Shown here one piece after another: positions 1 to 7,529 of a stretch of DNA of 12,760 nucleotides. The stretch is from Bacteroidales bacterium (GTDB taxonomy: Bacteria; Bacteroidota; Bacteroidia; Bacteroidales; UBA10428): assembly GCA_016926235.1 (NCBI GenBank), contig JAFGOZ010000657.1:1-12760 (forward strand). The letters are read 5' to 3'. The first letter of the stretch is position 1. Each line of letters starts with the position of its first letter. The notes beneath the pieces are model-generated. The model was not told the origin of the DNA. It saw nothing but the letters and a program-made list of their open reading frames with translations, and did no database searches. The translations under genes were made by a program, and so were the position numbers.

Positions 1-330
1 GAACCTGTAATTAGAATATTAACCTATGGAAGATATATGGCAGCAACAGGATTTGCACAGGTATTAGCACTGAAAAACATACCTATGGCTATCTGTTTTC
101 TAATCTCAAATGTGATTATTGGATTTGGGTATCCGAAAGTTGAACTGGTAAACAGAATTGCAGGAGCTGTTTTATCGATCATAGCCTACAGGATTTTGAT
201 CATGAAAAACGGGTTTTATGGAGCAGCTGTTGGAAACTCGGTATCGTATATTATAATGACGATTATAAGTAGTCTTTTTATTCTTTATAAGTTAGATCCA
301 TTTAAAAAAATCAGAAAAAGGAGTACTTGA
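1..330 (+). CDS. Polysaccharide flippase (Wzx-like, MOP/MATE superfamily), C-terminal fragment
   Basis: The reading frame is open from the first base of the window, so the gene starts upstream and the ATG at 37 is an internal methionine. About 109 residues are visible and end at TGA. They hold roughly three hydrophobic segments, separated by short loops with few charges and followed by a basic tail (KKIRKRS). The segment reading GFYGAAVGNSVSY, followed by a long hydrophobic helix, resembles the last helices of Wzx-type flippases, which move undecaprenyl-diphosphate-linked repeat units across the inner membrane. The assignment rests on this resemblance and on the adjacent polymerase gene and glycosyltransferase block. 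The family is plausible but cannot be proved from a fragment; another multi-pass membrane protein of the locus is the alternative. Confidence 0.6.
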   Translation, partial: EPVIRILTYGRYMAATGFAQVLALKNIPMAICFLISNVIIGFGYPKVELVNRIAGAVLSIIAYRILIMKNGFYGAAVGNSVSYIIMTIISSLFILYKLDPFKKIRKRST

Positions 331-633
331 AATACTTGTATGCGTCGTTTTGCCAAAATGAAATAATATGGATAATTAAGTAATGATGTTCAAAAAAAAC
401 ATGAATCTGTTGTTATAGGCATCACCGTTGTTTGCGAGAAGAAGTTCCATATAGTGGGTCAATCTTAAAACTATCTGAAAAGCAATTATCGAATCTAATA
501 AGAGAACAAATCTTTTAAGGGTAACTTTTCTTTCAAACTTTAAGGTATTAAAATCTGTTCAAAGGAGAAACTCTTATATATGAGCCAATGTATCTGCTAA
601 AATGATTTTAAGCTAATCTATAAGTTATCAGCA
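331..633. other. Gap of about 300 bp with no convincing gene
   Basis: No long reading frame crosses this gap between the flippase and the polymerase. On the + strand there are two overlapping short open stretches: about 30 codons ending near 465 (containing VVIGITVVCEKK) and about 36 codons ending near 516 (containing LREEVPYSGSILKLSEKQL). Neither has a good start or a recognisable family. They could be remnants of a decayed gene or chance open frames in AT-rich DNA. No terminator hairpin, exact TAnnTTTG promoter element or repeat was seen here. Confidence 0.5.
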
Positions 634-1806
634 ATGCAACATATTTTATGGAGGGATAATCCTGTTCTTATGGCAATCCTGGGGTTAATACTGCTTAATT
701 TAATGGGTTATGATATTTACTGGTGCTATTTACTTATACCCATTTTCCTGGTATTTGTTAATGACAGAACAGAGCTGGCAGAAAGGAATTTCATGGCTTT
801 TTCTGTGTTTTCTGTCCTGTATTTCACATTTTTGTATGTAAACAATATTGATGTTTCTATTTCGCTTTTGCTTGGATATTTATTTTTTCCTCCTGTCTTT
901 TATTTTTTGGGCAAGCTGCTTATTAAAAGGCATCCTGATAACATTCCTGTTTTCAACTTATTGATTTTTATTTGCCTTTTTTTCAGCTTTTTCCCATTTC
1001 TTGCTAACCTAAAATCAATTGCCGAGAATGGATTCATGACAGTTAGGGAGATCAAAACATTCTGGAATTTTGAGGGTGATCCTTTAAATGTAACCAACAT
1101 CGGTGTTTATTTTGCCTTTAATTTGACCTTACTTCCGGTCTGCTTCATGCGCAAAGAGCTTTTCCCTAGAACAATGAACCTTTTAATAATCGCTTTATTC
1201 TTCACAGGTCTCTTTTCAATAATAAACATGAGCAACAGAACGGGACTTCTTATTGTTTTTTCTTCTCTTCTTTCCTCTGTTTTTATTGCTAATAACAAAA
1301 GGAATTTTCTTTTTATTATTTCTGTAATTTTTGGGTTGCTTGGCATATTAATGTACTTTAACCTTTTCAATGCCAGGACATGGATAGAGTACTCGCTGTA
1401 CTTTGAGCGTATTTCCAAAACAAGTGTTTACGAAGAAGGTTCGCGATTTATATTGTGGAAAAACGCTATTGGCGGTTTGCTATCTTATCCCTTGGGCAAT
1501 GCTGATTACGAAATTGGCTCGAGATACGCGCACAATATGTGGTTGGATGTAGGAAGAAGAGCTGGCATATTTCCAGTAATCCCTTTGATATTCATTGCAC
1601 TGCTAACAGCAATAAACTTGATAAAGGTTTCATTGACAAAAAGTATTCAAGAAAATGTGAGATATCTTCTGGTTGGTTTTGGGATTGCATTTTATATAAC
1701 CTTCTTTCTGGAACCAATACTTGAAGGATCTTATGTTTTTTTCTTTCTTTTCTGCTTTTATGCCGGAATTATCAATGGCATTATAGAGTATATGCAATCA
1801 GAGTGA
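634..1806 (+). CDS. O-antigen/capsule polymerase or ligase (Wzy/WaaL superfamily)
   Basis: This is a 390-residue integral membrane protein with roughly 11-12 hydrophobic helices: about residues 11-26, 30-46, 53-69, 76-96, 106-124, 154-171, 180-197, 203-219, 224-243, 311-331 and two more up to 385. The longest non-membrane stretch, about 244-310, matches the large periplasmic loop of the O-antigen polymerase/ligase superfamily. It ends in AHN (299-301) followed by WLDVGRRAGIF, like the HN...G..G motif of the family, and an SNR motif (200-202) precedes a helix. Such enzymes join lipid-linked repeat units at the periplasmic face of the inner membrane. Its position beside the flippase fragment and GT genes favours Wzy over WaaL, but sequence alone cannot separate them. 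An in-frame TAA at 598 bounds the start; 634 is the first ATG after it. Confidence 0.8.
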   Translation: MQHILWRDNPVLMAILGLILLNLMGYDIYWCYLLIPIFLVFVNDRTELAERNFMAFSVFSVLYFTFLYVNNIDVSISLLLGYLFFPPVFYFLGKLLIKRHPDNIPVFNLLIFICLFFSFFPFLANLKSIAENGFMTVREIKTFWNFEGDPLNVTNIGVYFAFNLTLLPVCFMRKELFPRTMNLLIIALFFTGLFSIINMSNRTGLLIVFSSLLSSVFIANNKRNFLFIISVIFGLLGILMYFNLFNARTWIEYSLYFERISKTSVYEEGSRFILWKNAIGGLLSYPLGNADYEIGSRYAHNMWLDVGRRAGIFPVIPLIFIALLTAINLIKVSLTKSIQENVRYLLVGFGIAFYITFFLEPILEGSYVFFFLFCFYAGIINGIIEYMQSE

Positions 1807-1868
1807 TTATAATTGAATTTAATTAAAAGGAAAAATTGCGATAAGGCTTCCTTACAGTATGTTGCATG

Positions 1869-1882
1869 ATCTTTATAAAGAT
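1869..1882. repeat. Perfect 14-bp palindrome upstream of a glycosyltransferase gene
   Basis: ATCTTTATAAAGAT equals its own reverse complement. It lies in the 111-bp gap between the polymerase gene and the next GT, 35 bp before the ATG at 1918. It could be a dimeric regulator site, but it is AT-rich and about one such palindrome is expected by chance in a window of this size and composition. No second copy was noticed. Confidence 0.25.
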
Positions 1883-1917
1883 AGAGTTAAAACAATAAAA
1901 GTAATGTTCTTTTGTCC

Positions 1918-3117
1918 ATGAAGGTATGTATTTTATCAGTTAAGTTTTTTGAAACGACATTTCCTCTGGCAAGGCATCTGGCAAAGCTTGGTCACGATAT
2001 TACCTTGATATGCATTCTGCCAAAGTTCCATAGAAGAGACTTCATTATTGATTTTTCCAGTTTTGATGTCAGATCGGGATTTGATGACAGATATAATGAA
2101 TTCGTATTTAATCATAATCTGACAGAATACCTTCAAAATGTCAAACTGCATTCACTCTTTTTTTCAAATCGAAAAAATAATCCTTTCAATATTTTTATTG
2201 CCAATAAACTGACTCGGTTCATCTCATCCGAAAAGTTTCAATTGGTTCATCTGATAGGAAGTTCATCGTTTATTACTTTCGTGCATTTACTATTGAGGAA
2301 AACTGCAGTTGTTCAGACTTTGCACGAGGTTACAACCCATGAGGAAAACCTCACCCTGCCATTGCACCAAAGATCTGTTCTCAATATTTTATGCAGGAGA
2401 GACATAAAACTTATATTGCATTCTTCAATATCTGAGAAACGCTTTGTCGATTACTATTCAAAATACGATTGGAAAAAATACCCTATCGAAAACAGGATTT
2501 TTAATATCCCATTTGGACTCTTTGAAACATACAAGTACTTTGACAACAACGAGGATATAGAAGAAGAAAAATCAACAGTTCTGTTCTTTGGAAGGATCCT
2601 CCCATATAAAGGAATCTGTTATCTTATTGATTCTGTTGGAAATTTACTGGAAAGAATTCCCGATATCAAATTAATCATTGCCGGAGAAGGCAAAATTGAA
2701 TTAAATGAAAAACTATTACCGAACATAGAATTCATTAATAAAGTAATATCTAATGAATTACTCATTCAATTGATTAAAAGATCTACGGTTGTCAGTTGCC
2801 CGTATATAAGTGCTTCTCAAAGCGGGATACCTATGGTTGCATTTCTTTATAAAAAACCGGTTATTGCAACTGAAGTGGGAGCGTTTCCTGAAGTAATTGA
2901 TCATATGAAAACCGGAATATTAGTAAAACCAAAGGATGTTGATGCACTGGCCGAAGCCATTGAAAAACTGCTGCTTAATCCTGATCTTATTAAAAAAATA
3001 AAAGCAAATATTTCCGATAAATATTCCGAAACTGATTATTCATGGAACAAAATAGCGGTGTTGACAACCAGTGTATATCAAAAAGCATATTCGGATAGCC
3101 AAACAATCAATAATTAG
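1918..3117 (+). CDS. GT-B glycosyltransferase, family 4 type
   Basis: This is a predicted cytoplasmic transferase of 399 residues that moves a sugar from a nucleotide sugar to the lipid-linked chain. The N-terminal Rossmann-like domain starts at once (MKVCILSVKFFETTFPLARHL) and includes TLHEV at 134-138, a common position for acceptor-site residues. The C-terminal domain opens with FFGRILPYKG (223-232), the hallmark of GT4 enzymes. It continues with IIAGEG (253-258), SASQSGIP (298-305) and GAFPEVI (321-327), which form the donor-binding region. The first glutamate of the usual E-x7-E motif is replaced by the SQSG stretch, as in some capsule GTs. A TTG at 1912 would add two residues, but the ATG at 1918 aligns better with the family start. 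A five-codon frame (1904-1921, MFFCP) ends in a TGA that overlaps this ATG. Donor and acceptor cannot be read from the sequence. Confidence 0.85.
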   Translation: MKVCILSVKFFETTFPLARHLAKLGHDITLICILPKFHRRDFIIDFSSFDVRSGFDDRYNEFVFNHNLTEYLQNVKLHSLFFSNRKNNPFNIFIANKLTRFISSEKFQLVHLIGSSSFITFVHLLLRKTAVVQTLHEVTTHEENLTLPLHQRSVLNILCRRDIKLILHSSISEKRFVDYYSKYDWKKYPIENRIFNIPFGLFETYKYFDNNEDIEEEKSTVLFFGRILPYKGICYLIDSVGNLLERIPDIKLIIAGEGKIELNEKLLPNIEFINKVISNELLIQLIKRSTVVSCPYISASQSGIPMVAFLYKKPVIATEVGAFPEVIDHMKTGILVKPKDVDALAEAIEKLLLNPDLIKKIKANISDKYSETDYSWNKIAVLTTSVYQKAYSDSQTINN

Positions 3118-3147
3118 GAAATCTGACTATAACTAAATCATGTTCAT

Positions 3148-3155
3148 TACATTTG
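3148..3155 (+). promoter_or_regulatory. Possible Bacteroidota-type -7 element (TAnnTTTG)
   Basis: TACATTTG matches the TAnnTTTG -7 consensus known from Bacteroidota and lies 24 bp before the GT2 start. No TTTG is present at the expected -33 position; TCTG at 3122-3125 is the nearest. This is a weak match and may be chance. Confidence 0.2.
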
Positions 3156-3179
3156 CATGAATAAATTTATAATCCCAGT

Positions 3180-4082
3180 ATGCTGCAAAATCATCAAAGA
3201 AAAATTGGGAATATTGCTGTGTTGATTACTTGCTATAACAGGAAGGAAAAAACCCTGGAATGCCTGAATCATTTATATAAAGCCAGATCTGAATATAGCA
3301 GCAATCTAATAATGGATGTCTATCTGACGGATGACGCATCTACCGACGGGACAGAAAATGAGGTTCGTAAAAGATTCCCCGACGTTAATATTATTAAAGG
3401 TAATGGAAGGCTATTCTGGTCAGGAGGAACAATAAAATCATGGGAAGAAGCTCTGAGCAAGGAAATTTATAATGGCTATTTGTTATTAAATGATGATACT
3501 GTGGTAAATGGATCTTGTTTTAATATATTGTTTAAAACTCATGAATATGCAATCAGGAAATACAACAGAGGAGCTATTTATGTGGGCAGTGTTTTTGATC
3601 CCGTAACTTTGAAACAAACATATGGAGGAAGAATAATTACAAATAAATGGACGTTTAAGTGCAACCTATTAATTCCGGACGGGGAAATCAAGGAGTGTCA
3701 TCTGGGTAATGCAAATATAATGCTCGTCCACAAGAGCGTTGTCGAGGACATCGGAATATTAAGCAGGATATATACTCACGGTAAATCTGACTGGGATTAT
3801 ACTTTGAGAGCTTCAAGGCATGGAATCCCTGTACTGGCATGTCCGGATTTCTGTGGCTTTTGTAAGAATGATAAGATCCAGCCAGATTTGAAAAAAATGT
3901 CTCTGAAGGAAAGAATACAACATTTGAAAGATCCAAAGGGAATTGAAATCTGGGGATATATGTATTTTATGTGGAGATTCTTCCCGTTGAGAGCTCCTTT
4001 TGTTTTTCTCAATTTATTGATAAAAACCATGATCCCAGGATCATCAGACCTGGTGAATAAGCTTCTTGGGAGGAATAAGTAA
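3180..4082 (+). CDS. Family 2 glycosyltransferase (GT-A fold, rhamnosyltransferase-like)
   Basis: At 300 residues this is a usual length for single-domain GT2 enzymes. The order is diagnostic. The nucleotide-binding start AVLITCYNRKEKTLECL (from residue 13) is followed by DDASTDGT (51-58), then LNDDT (103-107), which carries the metal-binding acidic motif. GKSDWDY (201-207) sits where GT2 enzymes place the ED/DWD catalytic base region. The GNANIMLVHKSVVEDIG stretch resembles rhamnosyltransferase-type members that add deoxyhexoses in O-antigen assembly, but the sugar is uncertain. A hydrophobic, arginine-containing segment near residues 262-285 may hold the enzyme at the inner membrane. It lies 62 bp after the preceding GT and is the only GT-A enzyme in the window. 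Confidence 0.87.
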   Translation: MLQNHQRKIGNIAVLITCYNRKEKTLECLNHLYKARSEYSSNLIMDVYLTDDASTDGTENEVRKRFPDVNIIKGNGRLFWSGGTIKSWEEALSKEIYNGYLLLNDDTVVNGSCFNILFKTHEYAIRKYNRGAIYVGSVFDPVTLKQTYGGRIITNKWTFKCNLLIPDGEIKECHLGNANIMLVHKSVVEDIGILSRIYTHGKSDWDYTLRASRHGIPVLACPDFCGFCKNDKIQPDLKKMSLKERIQHLKDPKGIEIWGYMYFMWRFFPLRAPFVFLNLLIKTMIPGSSDLVNKLLGRNK

Positions 4083-4168
4083 TATACAACAGGCATGTTC
4101 TGAGGACATAAAAGTATTTATTCTTTAATTTCCCAGTCTTAATCAATCCGTGTTTATCAGGGTACTTT

Positions 4169-5236
4169 ATGAGAGCAAAATTGCTTATTCTTACAACATC
4201 AGTTAAGGATTATCGCGTTGACATCTTCAACCTTCTTAATGTCCGCCATGATCTAACTGTTGCATTTACTGAAGAAAAGTATAAAACAAAAACATTTCTA
4301 TTTAACACTATTTATACACCAGGATTTGCAGCCGGACCTCTTTTCATCCATCATAACAACCTGAATAAACTTGCTATGGATTATGATGTAGTTATCGGCG
4401 AGTACAATGTCAGAATGTTCTCGATAATGTCACTGGCACTACGGAAAAGAAATTACAAACTTATATTTTGGGGGATCGGAGTAAGTGCAAGTTATAATAA
4501 GAAATTCGACAAGAATAAAACATGGGATAATATAAGGTTATACTTTGGCAAGAAAGCCGATGCCCTTATATTTTACAGTGATTACCCAATAAAAAGGCAT
4601 ATTGGTCATGGTTTGAAACCGGAACAGCTTTTTGTTGCAAACAACACTATGGCAGTCAGTGAAATTGATTTGAGTGATCAAGGGCACAAAACTGACTTAT
4701 TGTTCATAGGGACTTTATATAGTCAAAAAGGGCTTGATATTTTAATTAACTCTTATTCTGAAGTATTAAGGCTAAGAAATAATGTACCGCATTTAAATAT
4801 AGTAGGCTCCGGTCCTATGGGACAGGAATTAAGGAAAATCGTGGATAAGCTTAAACTGAACGAAAATATTAAGCTTCTGGGTCCTGTATATGACAAAGAG
4901 AAATTAAAAGAAATTTTCGCCAGAAGCATTGCCTGTATTTCGCCTAACCAGGCAGGATTATCTGTTCTGACAAGCATGGGACATGGGGTCCCGTTCGTTA
5001 CCAGCAAGGGAGCTTTAACAGGAGGAGAGATATTTAACATTCATGATAAAGTAAATGGCATTTTATATGACGAAGGACAAGAGGATTTAACCAAAACTTT
5101 GCTCTGGATTCTCGACAATAGGGATATGATGCTCAATATGGGACTGAATGCATACGCCTTTTATATTAACAAAAGGAGACCTGAACAAATGGTTAGTTCC
5201 ATATCAGATGCAGTTGAGTATGTACTGGAAGCTTAA
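4169..5236 (+). CDS. GT-B glycosyltransferase, family 4 type, atypical donor motif
   Basis: The protein has 355 residues, close to normal GT4 length, and is likely cytoplasmic. The N-terminal domain begins MRAKLLILTTSVKDYRVDIFNLL, a pattern of transferases that act on lipid-linked intermediates, and includes FWGIGVS (100-106). The C-terminal domain begins at FIGTLYSQKGLD (179-190), followed by IVGSGP (211-216) and GPVYDKEKLKEIF. The donor-site stretch SPNQAGLSVLTSMGHGVPFV (258-277) occupies the place of the E-x7-E motif but has no glutamate at either position. Related capsule GTs with PGQAGLSV-like sequences show the same substitution, so this is probably a subfamily trait and not damage. The frame is intact. 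Gaps of 86 bp before and 141 bp after separate it from its neighbours. Substrate unknown. Confidence 0.8.
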   Translation: MRAKLLILTTSVKDYRVDIFNLLNVRHDLTVAFTEEKYKTKTFLFNTIYTPGFAAGPLFIHHNNLNKLAMDYDVVIGEYNVRMFSIMSLALRKRNYKLIFWGIGVSASYNKKFDKNKTWDNIRLYFGKKADALIFYSDYPIKRHIGHGLKPEQLFVANNTMAVSEIDLSDQGHKTDLLFIGTLYSQKGLDILINSYSEVLRLRNNVPHLNIVGSGPMGQELRKIVDKLKLNENIKLLGPVYDKEKLKEIFARSIACISPNQAGLSVLTSMGHGVPFVTSKGALTGGEIFNIHDKVNGILYDEGQEDLTKTLLWILDNRDMMLNMGLNAYAFYINKRRPEQMVSSISDAVEYVLEA

Positions 5237-5248
5237 GAATTGAGATAA

Positions 5249-5256
5249 TATCTTTG
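5249..5256 (+). promoter_or_regulatory. Possible Bacteroidota-type -7 element (TAnnTTTG)
   Basis: TATCTTTG matches the TAnnTTTG consensus and lies 13 bp after the preceding stop codon in the 141-bp gap. No clear -33 TTTG is present. If real, it would give the gene at 5378 a leader of a little over 100 nt containing the mini-ORF at 5347. Weak evidence. Confidence 0.2.
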
Positions 5257-5346
5257 ACGCTATATCTAAAACCAGAATGGAATTAGATTTATGTCTGACA
5301 ATAAAACTTAAATCTTATTACAACTCCCAGGGAAAAGCGTGTAGAT

Positions 5347-5376
5347 ATGACAAGGGGAACCTTTAATTTGGTCTAA
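5347..5376 (+). other. Possible 9-codon leader mini-ORF (MTRGTFNLV)
   Basis: ATG at 5347 opens nine sense codons and TAA ends at 5376. One base (T) separates it from the ATG of the glycosyltransferase at 5378. The arrangement would allow stop-start translational coupling. It has the same size and placement as the mini-ORFs at 8768 and 12104. Translation is unproven, and AT-rich leaders produce such frames by chance. Confidence 0.2.
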
Positions 5377-5377
5377 T

Positions 5378-6523
5378 ATGAAATTATTATTCTCTCTGGA
5401 AGATTTTCCTCCTTCAGAGTTTGGAGGAATTTCATCTTCTGTATACGAGATTGTTCTCAAACTTGCAGAATATCATGATATTTTTGTACTGACGACAACT
5501 AACAGAATCAGCCCTGATTCCTCTTTGAAAATTAATTATGATAAATGGACAGCTTTTAATGGAGTAAATGTTAAGTATGTAAAAACAAATCTCCCTCTCA
5601 TTTCAATTAAATATATTGTTTCAGGACTGAAAGAAATAAAAGATTCCGACCAGGTACATTTACACAGCCTGTTCTTCTTTCCCAATTACATATTTTCGTT
5701 GTATAGCGTATTCCTCAGGAAAACAACTATATGGTCAACTCATGGCGAATTATCGGATGCTGCATTAAAGATAAAGTGGCTTAAAAAAAAGTTCTACCTG
5801 CTGCTTTTAAGAATTCATAGTAAGAATATCATTTTCAGGGCTACAAGCGATATGGAATTATCACAGATTAATAAAAACATTAATACAAATAAAGTCATCG
5901 CAATTCCAAACATTTTTGATACAAAATTATCCTTCCCTCTAAGTAAGAAAAATCAGATATTATACCTGGGCAGAATTTGCCCTATCAAAAAAATTGAAAA
6001 TCTGATAATTGCGTGCTCAAAATCGGAAACATTCGAAAAAGTTAAAACAATCCTGATTATTGCGGGTCCTGTTGATAAAGAGCATCAGAAATATCTTGCT
6101 AAATTACATAGTCTTATTGATAAATTGAACCTGTCGAAACGAGTTGTTTTTCCGGGTGTTCTTCATTCGCCTGATAAAGAGCGTATTATATCTCAGTCAA
6201 GATTATTATGTCTCATCTCTGATTCTGAAAGTTTTGGAGTAGCCATCCTCGAAGCACTTTCATTGGGGACACCAGTTATTGCCTCCAAGGGAACTCCATG
6301 GGAAGAAATTGAAAAATACCAGTGCGGTTTATGGATTGACAATTCACCCGCTGAAATCACTAGGGCAATTGACAAAGTTTTGACAAAAGAGGAGTCTTCC
6401 TATATGCAAATGTGTGATAATGCTAGAGCTCTGGCAAAGAATTATTCTGCCAATCATGTTATAAATCAATGGCTTGATTTGATTTCAGGAATTTATTCAT
6501 TCGAAAAACTTCTTTCAAAGTAA
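5378..6523 (+). CDS. GT-B glycosyltransferase, canonical family 4
   Basis: This protein of 381 residues carries a complete set of GT4 landmarks. The N-terminal domain opens MKLLFSLEDFPPSEFGGISSS with the glycine pair (16-17) that contacts the donor phosphates. STHGELS (120-126) lies at the acceptor cleft. The C-terminal domain starts at YLGRICPIKKIENLI (196-210), where the arginine and lysine normally bind the nucleotide diphosphate. A proper E-x7-E motif is present (E284 and E292 in SESFGVAILEAL), followed by GTPVIAS. It should transfer a sugar with retention of configuration to the growing lipid-linked unit on the cytoplasmic face. Donor and acceptor cannot be deduced. The gene is followed after 34 bp by the deacetylase, which suggests co-transcription. 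Confidence 0.87.
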   Translation: MKLLFSLEDFPPSEFGGISSSVYEIVLKLAEYHDIFVLTTTNRISPDSSLKINYDKWTAFNGVNVKYVKTNLPLISIKYIVSGLKEIKDSDQVHLHSLFFFPNYIFSLYSVFLRKTTIWSTHGELSDAALKIKWLKKKFYLLLLRIHSKNIIFRATSDMELSQINKNINTNKVIAIPNIFDTKLSFPLSKKNQILYLGRICPIKKIENLIIACSKSETFEKVKTILIIAGPVDKEHQKYLAKLHSLIDKLNLSKRVVFPGVLHSPDKERIISQSRLLCLISDSESFGVAILEALSLGTPVIASKGTPWEEIEKYQCGLWIDNSPAEITRAIDKVLTKEESSYMQMCDNARALAKNYSANHVINQWLDLISGIYSFEKLLSK

Positions 6524-6557
6524 TCAGGTTGACTATTAACAGTTTTTTAGTAAAAAT

Positions 6558-7367
6558 ATGGTAAAACAGAAGGCTGACATTATTTTGCGTTCAATATTCA
6601 GAGATATAGCCCTCAGAATAATGAGCTCAATCAGCGCTCCAAAACCAGGAATACATATAATAAGTTCCCATGCCGCAGGTTTAAATTACACAACCGAAAA
6701 CAAGCATATCATATACGAAGCATTCTGCGATTTTCTATTCTTTTTAAAAAAATATTGTGAATTTATCAGAATTGAAGACTCGGTAAACCAGATTCTAAAC
6801 AGGACCATTACTTCTGACAGATTGATATCTTTTACATTTGACGATGGTTTTGAGGAATGTTATTCAATTATTGCTCCTGCCCTGGAAGAATTTAATACTA
6901 ACGCCGCATTTTTTATAAATTGTGGATTCATTGATGGAGATGAAGCTTACAGGAAACACTACACTTCAAATATCATTGAATCACCAGGGAAATCACCTAT
7001 GAATTGGGATGAATTGATTGACCTGAACAGACGAAAACACATAATTGGATCTCATACTCTTGACCATGTAAGTCTTAACTCTAAGGATTTGAACCTGATC
7101 GATTTTCAGATCTCCGAAAATAAGAGGCTGATTGAAAAACATTTGAAACAATCCTGCGATTTTTTTGCCTACCCCTTTGGCCAATACCATCATATCAGTC
7201 TTGAAGCACTTGAAATAGCAGAAAAATATCACAAATACATTTTCAGCGGCTTTAATTACAAAAGTTACTTCTCTTTTAACAATAGAATCCTTAACAGACG
7301 TCATATTGAGAGCTGGTGGCCAAAATCACATGTCAAGTACTTCCTTTCAGCATCAATAAAATATTGA
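6558..7367 (+). CDS. Polysaccharide deacetylase family protein (NodB homology, CE4)
   Basis: This 269-residue protein has the three main CE4 motifs in order: FTFDDG (92-97; the two aspartates are the catalytic base and a metal ligand), SHTLDH (165-170; H166 and H170 as metal ligands) and FAYPFG (203-208). CE4 enzymes remove N-acetyl, or sometimes O-acetyl, groups from sugars with a divalent metal. The N-terminus (first 35 residues) is basic and amphipathic without a clear signal peptide or transmembrane helix. That suggests action in the cytoplasm, perhaps on a lipid-linked intermediate, or peripheral membrane attachment. The 34-bp spacing to the preceding GT fits one operon. Its position among GTs suggests it tailors the repeat unit; the target residue is not known. 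Confidence 0.85.
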   Translation: MVKQKADIILRSIFRDIALRIMSSISAPKPGIHIISSHAAGLNYTTENKHIIYEAFCDFLFFLKKYCEFIRIEDSVNQILNRTITSDRLISFTFDDGFEECYSIIAPALEEFNTNAAFFINCGFIDGDEAYRKHYTSNIIESPGKSPMNWDELIDLNRRKHIIGSHTLDHVSLNSKDLNLIDFQISENKRLIEKHLKQSCDFFAYPFGQYHHISLEALEIAEKYHKYIFSGFNYKSYFSFNNRILNRRHIESWWPKSHVKYFLSASIKY

Positions 7368-7529
7368 TCTACTTAAAGAATTGACTTAAATGAAAACCAT
7401 ATTCTTTTTTCTGTTATGGATACAACAGGCATCATAGTATTTGAAATGCTTAAACCTTCATTATTAAAGGATAATCCCATTCCCTACATAACAAAAAAAT
7501 TATCTACTCATATATAATAAAACTTCTAA

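Noticed and set aside
37..39. ATG at 37 as the true start of the first gene.
   Set aside because: The frame is open to the window edge with membrane-protein-like sequence, so the gene begins upstream and this is an internal methionine.
1912..1917. TTG at 1912 as the start of the GT gene.
   Set aside because: The ATG at 1918 begins exactly where GT4 proteins begin (MKVCILS) and the TTG would add only two residues.
4084..7432. A 13-base string ATACAACAGGCAT occurs in two intergenic gaps, at 4084-4096 and 7420-7432.
   Set aside because: About one repeated 13-mer pair is expected by chance in a window of this size, and the flanks do not match, so I do not call it a repeat element.
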